DNA of 5,450 nt, taken from the NCBI GenBank assembly GCA_947470205.1, contig CANISK010000113.1, positions 1 through 5,450 of the forward strand, read 5' to 3'. Positions within the stretch are counted from its first letter, which is position 1, and the number at the start of each line of letters is the position of its first letter. The notes beneath the pieces are model-generated. The model saw only the letters and a list, made by a program, of their open reading frames with translations, did not search any database and was not told the DNA's origin. Below, piece by piece: positions 1 through 4,917 of this stretch. The translations under genes and the position numbers were made by a program. Source of the stretch: Neisseriaceae bacterium. Lineage in GTDB: Bacteria > Pseudomonadota > Gammaproteobacteria > Burkholderiales > UBA11063.

Positions 1-87
1 GGTAAGCCTTCTTCTGTAATCATGTATAAATCCGTGAACATTATAGCGTGCGTGTTAATGATTGATGTGCTTGTATCTCAGGCGTAA
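1..87 (+). CDS. Possible C-terminal tail of an upstream gene (partial)
   Basis: Frame 1 is open from the window edge to a TAA at 85-87. It encodes 28 residues whose end is strongly hydrophobic (core VNIIACVLMIDVLVSQ), as in the last helix of a membrane protein. This stretch is visibly less AT-rich than the non-coding DNA elsewhere in the window, which mildly favours coding. I do not recognise the family. The stop is in the same frame as the SET gene and only 6 bases before its TTG start, so the two could be consecutive genes of one transcript. A competing reading on the minus strand starts at ATG 41 or ATG 23 (MITEEGL, behind a TATAAT) and leaves the window. Too little sequence is present to decide. 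Confidence 0.3.
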   Translation, partial: GKPSSVIMYKSVNIIACVLMIDVLVSQA

Positions 88-93
88 TTATAT

Positions 94-1008
94 TTGATTT
101 TTATTGCTCTATGTAAGAAAATATCAACTAAAAACTTGAACATCGAGTTTAAACTTGTGCAACAATGTTGTTGTCCGAGAAAGCCAAAAAAGGACAATGC
201 CAAGCAATTTAAAGAAAAATTAATTCGTGTTATATTTGGCGATAAAAGTAACAACAAGCAAACAACTAAAATAATGGTGGACGGTCAATGGTTAACTTAT
301 GAGGAATGTAGTAAGAAATTTAATATGAATTTTAACAATCATGTCATGATTGACATGGGCGTACTGAATGAAATACCGTTCAAACTGCCTCAACGGTCGT
401 TGAATGCGAGCGATCCAAAAATAAAAGAAGAAGTGAACGCTTACTTTGCACGAGCAGAATCATTGATTGGCATACGTACAGCATTAGAGCAACAATTGGG
501 TTACGAGGCATACGCAATGAGTGATATCAAAAAAGGTAAATTAGTTGCAATATATCTCGGTAGATACACACCAAGAACTGTAAAAGACATCAACACCGAT
601 CAAATAGTTGACCTCATTAACTCAAAATCATTGTATACATTTCGTATTGACGATAATTATGTAATTGATGCAGGGCAATATGGAAATGAAGCTAGATTCA
701 TACAGCATTTACCAAAAGCAGATGATGTACCAGAGTCGATTCGTCATAATATCGCAATTGAGAATTTAAGGCCTGTTTTAATTGGAGGTACGTTACCCTT
801 TGTGTACTTCTATGCAAGCACTGACATTAAAGCAGGTGCTTTATTGGGGTTTAACTATGGGCTTGACTACTGGGAAAAGCAAAACAAAGAGCCAATTTTA
901 TTTCAAGCAGGAACCAGTACACAAATAGATCCAAAATTACAAAGCCACATTAAAGACTGGCGGATGCAACAGAAAATAGATTCCATGCAACAGAAAAAAT
1001 ATGTGTAA
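94..1008 (+). CDS. SET-domain protein lysine methyltransferase, candidate host-directed effector
   Basis: The product is probably a SAM-dependent protein lysine methyltransferase. The SET domain covers about residues 130-261. YLG (154-156) corresponds to the YxG after the first strands. YTFRIDD (181-187) and D192 precede GNEARFIQH (197-205), the family's GNxARFxNH motif. YASTDIKAG (240-248) and FNYGLDYW (253-260) supply the late strand and the conserved tyrosine Y255. Deviations are Q204 where Asn is usual, and LGYEAYA in place of the usual GxGxxA. The first 60 residues are lysine-rich with a CCC at 25-27, and the C-terminus is Gln/Lys-rich; there is no signal peptide or membrane segment. The start is uncertain: TTG at 94 has only a weak CAGG upstream, while ATG at 274 (M61) has no clear ribosome site but would still keep the whole SET domain. 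SET proteins of intracellular bacteria (Legionella RomA/LegAS4, Chlamydia NUE) modify chromatin; a similar role here is inference, and a bacterial substrate is possible. Confidence 0.85.
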   Translation: MIFIALCKKISTKNLNIEFKLVQQCCCPRKPKKDNAKQFKEKLIRVIFGDKSNNKQTTKIMVDGQWLTYEECSKKFNMNFNNHVMIDMGVLNEIPFKLPQRSLNASDPKIKEEVNAYFARAESLIGIRTALEQQLGYEAYAMSDIKKGKLVAIYLGRYTPRTVKDINTDQIVDLINSKSLYTFRIDDNYVIDAGQYGNEARFIQHLPKADDVPESIRHNIAIENLRPVLIGGTLPFVYFYASTDIKAGALLGFNYGLDYWEKQNKEPILFQAGTSTQIDPKLQSHIKDWRMQQKIDSMQQKKYV

Positions 1009-1045
1009 CAATATAAATGTTACATGTTGTGTGTCATGCTTATGA

Positions 1046-1081
1046 CATTGCTACGCTTTGATAAATCAAAGCGTAGCAATG
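1046..1081. repeat. Perfect 16-bp hairpin, CATTGC family, between convergent genes
   Basis: Arm CATTGCTACGCTTTGA (1046-1061), loop TAAA (1062-1065), arm TCAAAGCGTAGCAATG (1066-1081), with no mismatches. It lies 37 bases after the SET stop and 97 bases before the comF stop, so it could end transcription from both sides. Neither side has a clean U-tract: the plus side continues ACTGTGTTTGTAATTTTCTT and the minus side has none. The same CATTGC...GCAATGACTGTGTTTG layout recurs at 2225-2266, so I call it a dispersed palindromic repeat that may have been co-opted as a terminator. The rest of 1009-1178 shows no supported gene. Confidence 0.85.
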
Positions 1082-1178
1082 ACTGTGTTTGTAATTTTCT
1101 TATATCAAATTTGCATTTTATGGGGCTATACCAGAGGTCTAATATATGTTTTGTATTAATGAGGTTAGTAAAAATATC

Positions 1179-1868
1179 TCATGAGCTATAAGTACGACAC
1201 AAACATAATATATACACATTACTAGCACCGCACTTTTTTAGAAGAGTTACAATTTCATTCATAGTGGAGCCTGTGGTATATACATCATCAAATATCAAAA
1301 TATTCTTATCGCTTACGTCTTTTTTGACCATAAAGGTATTATGAAGGTTGTCCTGCCTGTCTTGTCTATTTAGACCAACTTGTGCATTACTTTCTTTTGA
1401 CTTTACCAAAATATCAGTTCTTACTGGGATATTATTATTGGTGGCTCTGTGATAATCCAAAAGTAAAGACACATGATCAAACCCCCGTTGTCTAATTTTA
1501 TTTTTATGTGATGGTACGGGAATAATAAAATCAACGTCAAATGTCATTAATTTTAAATGCCGTGCGCCCAAATAACCCAGTAACCATTTAAGATTTATTT
1601 GTTTTTTATATTTATATCTTCTAACTATTTCCCTTAGGAGAAAATTATAAGCATAACAAAAATATTGTTCATAAATAATATTGGGATTTTGTAGATTATT
1701 GAAAGATGGACACTCAAATGAATTGATATAAGCCATGCAGTATTGACATAACATGTGTCTAGTGGGTAAGCCACATAATTGGCAATAATGAAATGGGAAT
1801 AGTTTATATTTAAACCAATAGGTTAATTGCAGTATTTTACGGTGAATATATAATAAAATGATTGTCAA
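1179..1868 (-). CDS. comF: ComF-family phosphoribosyltransferase-like protein
   Basis: This 229-residue protein has normal ComF length and layout. An N-terminal zinc ribbon is formed by C29, C32, C41 and C44 (CQLC...LCQYC). A third cysteine motif, usually CPxC, is reduced to CPSF at 53-56. PVPSHKNKIRQRGFD (117-131) is the conserved basic loop of the family, followed by QVGLNRQDRQDN (163-174). The PRPP-binding motif ILIFDDVYTTGST (190-202) is intact. ComF is cytoplasmic and is needed for natural transformation in several bacteria, probably acting with the DNA-uptake helicase and primosome; its exact reaction is unsettled. The start is TTG at 1868, supported by GGAG five bases upstream; no ATG fits. 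That start overlaps the stop of the small antitoxin-like gene (TTGA), so translation is probably coupled. A bioC homologue lies further upstream on the same strand, beyond the repeat insertion. Confidence 0.9.
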   Translation of the reverse strand: MTIILLYIHRKILQLTYWFKYKLFPFHYCQLCGLPTRHMLCQYCMAYINSFECPSFNNLQNPNIIYEQYFCYAYNFLLREIVRRYKYKKQINLKWLLGYLGARHLKLMTFDVDFIIPVPSHKNKIRQRGFDHVSLLLDYHRATNNNIPVRTDILVKSKESNAQVGLNRQDRQDNLHNTFMVKKDVSDKNILIFDDVYTTGSTMNEIVTLLKKCGASNVYILCLCRTYSS

Positions 1869-2023
1869 TCTTTCTCCAATTTTGTTGTCACTTGTTGTAT
1901 AACTGGTTTAAATAATGGATTATGATTCCAGTATAAATCATCTTCTATGTCTGGAATATCTGAAAAGTCAATCCACTCGTCTCTCATGTTCTTAAATCTA
2001 TCAAGTTGTTTTTGCCTATTCAT
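1865..2023 (-). pseudogene. Truncated BrnA-like antitoxin (52 residues) upstream of comF
   Basis: This is a short intact reading frame from ATG at 2023 to TGA at 1865-1867, with AAGGG six bases before the ATG. The N-terminal half contains DEWIDFSDIPDIEDDLYWN (residues 15-33), very close to the D.DFSDIPE(L/I)D..FW signature I associate with BrnA-type antitoxins. The protein ends QQVTTKLEKD, which matches the first strand of the BrnA ribbon-helix-helix (QVTxRLDxD). It then stops, so the DNA-binding helices and the GKGYQTRIN-like segment are missing. No BrnT toxin is visible nearby. The TGA overlaps the comF TTG as TTGA, so the remnant now serves as a leader that may couple to comF. It could instead be a functional short protein. 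The BrnA assignment is from memory of the family pattern, not from a search. Confidence 0.6.
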
Positions 2024-2033
2024 ATGACACCCT

Positions 2034-2057
2034 TATAATGCCAATTAAGAGCTAAAA
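2034..2057 (+). repeat. Left terminal inverted repeat of the MITE-like element
   Basis: This 24-base arm pairs with 2378-2401, with a single mismatch (C2042 against G2394 read on the opposite strand). It abuts the ribosome site (AAGGG) of the antitoxin-like gene on the minus strand. Confidence 0.8.
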
Positions 2058-2066
2058 AATACTGTC

Positions 2067-2087
2067 ATTCCCAACCTGATTGGGAAT
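2067..2087. repeat. Short palindrome of the ATTCCC/GGGAAT repeat type
   Basis: ATTCCCAA (2067-2074), loop CCTGA, TTGGGAAT (2080-2087). The context GTCATTCCC...GGGAATCCA is the wording of palindromic repeats common in many bacterial genomes. A second, split copy of similar wording lies at 2105-2124 and 2320-2328. Confidence 0.7.
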
Positions 2088-2123
2088 CCATAGTTTTATT
2101 ATTACACTGGATTCCCGCCTGCG

Positions 2124-2312
2124 CCATATCGTTATACATAAGTATTTTAGCATGGAAGGTATTATAATAAATATCCTTATGGATAATATATAAACACTGA
2201 TTAGACATAAGAAAATATAAAAATCAGTCATTGCGAGCTATGATTTATCATAGCTCGCAATGACTGTGTTTGATGGTTTTCATATCTAAATACTTATGTA
2301 TAGCGATATGGA
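2124..2312. mobile_element. Inner inverted-repeat element nested in the MITE-like element
   Basis: The left arm (2124-2150) begins CCATATCGTTATACATAAG. The right arm (2286-2312), read as reverse complement, begins CCATATCGCTATACATAAG. They differ by one substitution and one extra T in a run, over 26-27 bases. The 135-base interior is non-coding and contains the hairpin at 2225-2266. Immediately outside the arms, ACTGGATTCCCGCCTGCG on the left and GGGAATGAC on the right look like two halves of one palindromic repeat, suggesting that this unit inserted there. It has no transposase and no clear target duplication. Confidence 0.65.
2225..2266. repeat. Perfect 19-bp hairpin, second CATTGC-family copy
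   Basis: CAGTCATTGCGAGCTATGA (2225-2243), loop TTTA, TCATAGCTCGCAATGACTG (2248-2266), with no mismatches. Outer CATTGC/GCAATG, the inner TGA-loop-TCA and the trailing ACTGTGTTTG match the copy at 1046-1081, while the middle of the stem differs on both arms in a paired way. No U-tract follows directly. Confidence 0.85.
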
Positions 2313-2377
2313 CGGCTTAGGGAATGACAAGATCCTGCGCAAAAATGACAATTATACTGTTGTTTTAATTAGATCTA

Positions 2378-2401
2378 TTTTAGCTCTTAATTCGCATTAT
2401 A
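2378..2401 (-). repeat. Right terminal inverted repeat of the MITE-like element
   Basis: Mate of the arm at 2034-2057. It lies 32 bases from the stop codon of the bioC-like gene and supplies the stop (2387-2389) of a 14-codon frame that opens just after bioC. Confidence 0.8.
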
Positions 2402-2433
2402 GTCCTCATATTTAGTGCTATGCGTGTACATTT

Positions 2434-3267
2434 TTATCTCCTGTCACTATTACGAGGGTAAAATTTGATAATATTACCATTACTGTTGGTTTTATTACTA
2501 TGTGGTTGCCACGCATGAATATAATACACCTCAAGGGTAAGTGATTGTTTCGTGTGAAACATGGTGTTTAATTTATTATAAAGCTCTTTGGTAATATATT
2601 GTTGATAATTATTTGCTCCGCAGCCAACAATTTTCACTTCATCTAAAAGTGCTGGTAAATTATCATACTCTAAAGTGATAAAATCCCTATCAATAACTGG
2701 GTTCACAAACCCAATTTGCATTAATTTATCCCCAATTGATTGCATATCTGGGAAATTATAGGTGCTTAGATTTAAATCACGAAGCTCCAAAAAGCTATTC
2801 ATGCCAAGAGTGGATATCATAAAACACCCATCGGGTCTCATTACTCGATGCAATTCTGCAAAAAATAAATCCAAACTAGACATGTAAGGCAGTGTTAAAT
2901 TTGACCACAGTAAATCACAGGTGTTATTTAAAAATGGTAATTGCAAACCATCTCCACACACATTATATGTGTATTTTTTACCCAGTAATTTATCAATAAA
3001 AGTGGTTTTTTTATTGTTATGTTTTAATAAATTAACTGCACAATCTACACTTACCAATTGAGCACCATTAAAATGTTTTTGCAATATTTCAGTATCCAAA
3101 CCCAGCCCACTACCCATGTCAAAAATTACCTTTGGATGAATTTTGATAAATTCAAATCTATCAATCATCCTAGAGCCAATTTCTTGATAAATAGGCTCTA
3201 GTGATTTAAGCTTTGTGGTGTTTTTGTTAAAGATATTTCTTATGTTATTATGATGTTTAGCATTCAT
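2434..3267 (-). CDS. bioC: BioC-like malonyl-ACP O-methyltransferase
   Basis: This 277-residue class I SAM methyltransferase resembles BioC, which methylates malonyl-ACP so that the fatty-acid cycle can build the pimeloyl precursor of biotin. Motif I is IFDMGSGLG (48-56), where most members have GCGxG. The acidic residue closing strand 2 is D75. CGDGLQLPF (104-112), CDLLWSNLTLPY (117-128) and ELHRVMRPDGCFMISTLG (138-155) follow the BioC pattern FDLAWSNL...REL.RV.RP.G...F.TL. VKIVGCGANN (211-220) corresponds to the BioC MRSLKGIGA region, and LTLEVYYIHAW (243-253) to its C-terminal strand. The last 20 or so residues are a polar extension. The start ATG overlaps the stop of the upstream small gene as TAATG. 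No other biotin gene lies in the window, so a related methyltransferase (for example the NDUFAF5 branch) cannot be excluded. Confidence 0.8.
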   Translation of the reverse strand: MNAKHHNNIRNIFNKNTTKLKSLEPIYQEIGSRMIDRFEFIKIHPKVIFDMGSGLGLDTEILQKHFNGAQLVSVDCAVNLLKHNNKKTTFIDKLLGKKYTYNVCGDGLQLPFLNNTCDLLWSNLTLPYMSSLDLFFAELHRVMRPDGCFMISTLGMNSFLELRDLNLSTYNFPDMQSIGDKLMQIGFVNPVIDRDFITLEYDNLPALLDEVKIVGCGANNYQQYITKELYNKLNTMFHTKQSLTLEVYYIHAWQPHSNKTNSNGNIIKFYPRNSDRR

Positions 3268-3455
3268 TATTTTTGATATACGTTAAAAAACTTTATGATA
3301 TATAATCCCAATCCATGATAAGCTTTTAATATAATCGATAAAAACCCATCTCCATTGTTGCTTGAGGTGTTAAATTTTATCATAAGATAAGCCGCCAAAT
3401 AACATATAAAGAGTATTAAAAAGAAAGTGTCATTATCGAAGTTAATAATATTCAT
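3267..3455 (-). CDS. Small membrane protein coupled to the bioC-like gene
   Basis: The 62-residue protein is of unknown family. Residues 10-26 (TFFLILFICYLAAYLMI) form one clear membrane helix. A polar NTSSNNGDG turn (29-37) is followed by a second, more amphipathic hydrophobic stretch (38-58) ending in a basic tail. There is no signal-peptidase site. The start is ATG at 3455 with a weak AGTGGG six bases upstream. The stop TAA shares one base with the bioC ATG (TAATG), the usual sign of translational coupling, and this is the main support for its being real. It is the first gene after the minus-strand promoter candidate. Its small size and AT-rich code leave some chance that it is spurious. 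Confidence 0.6.
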   Translation of the reverse strand: MNIINFDNDTFFLILFICYLAAYLMIKFNTSSNNGDGFLSIILKAYHGLGLYIIKFFNVYQK

Positions 3456-3489
3456 AGCAGCCCACTTTAAATTAGATCTTGATAATTTA

Positions 3490-3518
3490 ATTTTAATTCA
3501 AATGAATATTAATTACAA
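3490..3518 (-). promoter_or_regulatory. Candidate promoter for the small membrane protein and bioC
   Basis: On the minus strand, TTGTAA (3518-3513) and TAAAAT (3495-3490) are separated by exactly 17 bases. They match the sigma-70 boxes at 4 of 6 and 5 of 6 positions. Transcription would begin near 3483, giving a leader of about 28 bases. The region is AT-rich, so chance matches are likely. Confidence 0.4.
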
Positions 3519-3583
3519 TCCATAACATTGCATATCACTTATACAGAAACACGGAATCACAACTCAAGATGAATGATTGAATA

Positions 3584-3592
3584 TGGTATAAT
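3584..3592 (+). promoter_or_regulatory. Extended -10 promoter for mnmA
   Basis: TGGTATAAT (3584-3592) is a perfect -10 box preceded by the TGn extension; no good -35 lies 16-18 bases upstream, which is tolerated by extended -10 promoters. Transcription would start near 3599, leaving a leader of about 34 bases before ATG 3633. The in-frame ATG at 3573 lies upstream of this box, which argues against it as the start. Confidence 0.55.
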
Positions 3593-3632
3593 TACAATTA
3601 TACAAATTTTATTTAAAATTGAAATTAAGAAA

Positions 3633-4691
3633 ATGGCAAAAATTGTTGTAGGATTATCTGGTGGGGTGGATTCCTCGGTTTCTGCATACTTACTCAAACA
3701 ACAGGGGCATGAAGTAATTGGTGTATTTATGCAAAACTGGGAAGATGATGACACCGACGAATACTGTAGCATAAAAAATGATATTCAAGACTGTGTGGCA
3801 GTTGCTGATATTCTTGATATAGGTATAGAAATTGTTAATTTTGCACATGAATATAAAGAATACGTATTTAAGTATTTCTTAGAAGGTTACAGTAATGGGA
3901 TTACTCCAAATCCAGATATTTTATGCAATTCAGAAATTAAATTCAAGGCATTTTTAAACTATGCCTTGAACATGGGTGCTGACTTCATTGCAACAGGTCA
4001 TTACGTAGGAAAAATACAAACTGCAAATGGTGAACTACTAACCAAAGCTCGCGACACCAATAAAGATCAGAGTTATTTTTTGTATAGATTAAATCAACAG
4101 CAAATATCACACGCAATATTTCCCTTACAAAATCTCACGAAACCAGAGGTGCGTAACATAGCAGACCAAATTAACCTCCCAAATGCACAAAAAAAAGATA
4201 GCACTGGAATATGCTTTATAGGTAAAAGACCGTTTAGGGAATTTTTGAGTAAATACTTGCACAATAAATCTGGTAAAATAGTATCTGCAGATGGTAAAAT
4301 TTTAGGTGAACACACTGGGCTTATGTATTACACCATTGGTCAACGCAAAGGACTGGGAATTGGCGGTATGGGAGAACCGTGGTTTGTGGTAGACAAAAAT
4401 CTTGCATCTAATGAATTGATGGTCGCACAAGGTCATGCACACCCACTACTCTTAAAGTCTTCACTCATTGCAACTGATTTAAATTTTGGTACTGGTGTTT
4501 TACCAAATCCCGGCAGATATACTGCAAAAACTCGCTATAGAATGCAAGATGCGGAATGTGAGTTATCCATCTTGGAGGATAATTCAATAAAATTAGATTT
4601 CACACAACCTCAATGGGCAATTACACCTGGTCAGTCGGTGGTAATATACAATAACACACTGTGTTTGGGTGGTGGTATAATTAGTAAATAA
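3633..4691 (+). CDS. mnmA: tRNA-specific 2-thiouridylase MnmA
   Basis: MnmA adenylates and thiolates U34 of tRNAs for Lys, Glu and Gln, taking sulfur from a relay protein, and so shapes decoding at the wobble position. The 352-residue protein is close to the usual 350-370. The PP-loop ATP motif is GLSGGVDSS (7-15). The nucleophilic cysteine is C98 in TPNPDILCN (91-99) and the persulfide-carrying cysteine is C194 in STGICFIG (190-197). [14 protein letters not shown] wording ([13 protein letters not shown], 141-153) and [13 protein letters not shown] are intact, and the protein ends in the family's LGGGII. An in-frame ATG 60 bases upstream would add 20 residues ([10 protein letters not shown]...) with no match to the family and lies before the promoter, so ATG 3633 is preferred; its ribosome site is weak (TTAAGAAA). 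It heads an operon with the next two genes. The sequence wording leans betaproteobacterial. Confidence 0.97.
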   Translation: MAKIVVGLSGGVDSSVSAYLLKQQGHEVIGVFMQNWEDDDTDEYCSIKNDIQDCVAVADILDIGIEIVNFAHEYKEYVFKYFLEGYSNGITPNPDILCNSEIKFKAFLNYALNMGADFIATGHYVGKIQTANGELLTKARDTNKDQSYFLYRLNQQQISHAIFPLQNLTKPEVRNIADQINLPNAQKKDSTGICFIGKRPFREFLSKYLHNKSGKIVSADGKILGEHTGLMYYTIGQRKGLGIGGMGEPWFVVDKNLASNELMVAQGHAHPLLLKSSLIATDLNFGTGVLPNPGRYTAKTRYRMQDAECELSILEDNSIKLDFTQPQWAITPGQSVVIYNNTLCLGGGIISK

Positions 4692-4725
4692 ATAAAATTA
4701 TAATTACATAAGCGAGACAATAAAA

Positions 4726-4914
4726 ATGGCAGATAAAAATTATAAATCCGATGCGATGAATTTTATAAAAACAATAGTAGCAAATAATCAACAAATAAAA
4801 CAAAATCAAGAAAAACTACGTAATACCTGGTGGGACATTAACCATAAAGACGTAGATTGTGATCGTGAGTTATCACAAAATAACTTAAAAGCAAATGAAT
4901 ATATGTATTATTGA
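4726..4914 (+). CDS. DUF3460-like small protein
   Basis: This 62-residue soluble, charged protein follows mnmA by 34 bases. Its pattern Y.SD...F...........Q...R..WWD.....D.......N..K...Y.YY fits my recollection of DUF3460 (YxSDxTxFLxxLKxxxPxLexxQxxGRxLLWDKxxxDLxxxxxxxxxxVxQxPYVYY). That is a small family of unknown function found mostly in betaproteobacteria. Here the usual G-R-x-L-L-W-D core reads RNTWWD (residues 32-37). There is no signal peptide or membrane segment. The ribosome site is weak (AGCGAGA about 10 bases upstream). The stop lies three bases before the methyltransferase ATG, so the three plus-strand genes look co-transcribed. The function is unknown. Confidence 0.75.
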   Translation: MADKNYKSDAMNFIKTIVANNQQIKQNQEKLRNTWWDINHKDVDCDRELSQNNLKANEYMYY

Positions 4915-4917
4915 TTC

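Larger units (their letters stand above)
2034..2401. mobile_element. MITE-like element with 24-bp terminal inverted repeats and TA ends
   Basis: The left end (2034-2057) starts TATAATGCCAATTAAGAG and continues CTAAAA. The reverse complement of the right end (2378-2401) is the same except for G in place of C at the ninth position. The 368-bp interval has no reading frame of note and no transposase. Both ends begin with TA, so it may have inserted at a TA dinucleotide, as IS630/Tc1-mariner-type elements do. That class is inferred from the ends alone. The interior holds an 8-bp hairpin (2067-2087), a second inverted-repeat element (2124-2312) and a long perfect hairpin (2225-2266). It sits between the bioC-like stop (2434) and the antitoxin-like start (2023) and accounts for nearly all of that gap. 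Confidence 0.75.

Noticed and set aside
1..41. Minus-strand gene start (MFTDLYMITEEGL) leaving the window
   Set aside because: Only 7-13 codons are visible and the plus-strand frame competes; the TATAAT overlapping the first ATG is suggestive but not enough.
1046..1100. Hairpin as a canonical rho-independent terminator for the SET gene
   Set aside because: The stem is strong but no uninterrupted U-tract follows on either strand, and the sequence belongs to a dispersed repeat family; a terminator role is possible but not supported as canonical.
1142..1183. Short plus-strand frame (MFCINEVSKNIS) before the comF stop
   Set aside because: Only about 13 codons, not conserved in any way I can judge, and with AGAGG placed poorly for initiation.
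2034..2401. CRISPR array or a structured non-coding RNA gene in the large gap
   Set aside because: There are no regularly spaced direct repeats; the structure is nested inverted repeats, best explained by insertion elements.
3573..3632. Upstream ATG extending MnmA by 20 residues
   Set aside because: The extension does not resemble MnmA, whose family starts at [11 protein letters not shown], and a strong extended -10 box lies inside it.
3557..3772. Minus-strand open frame of 71 codons over the start of mnmA
   Set aside because: It is antisense to the conserved MnmA P-loop region, crosses the divergent promoter and has no family features; it is a shadow of mnmA.
4094..4315. Minus-strand open frame of 73 codons inside mnmA
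   Set aside because: It is fully antisense to conserved MnmA sequence including the second catalytic cysteine; coding there is unlikely.
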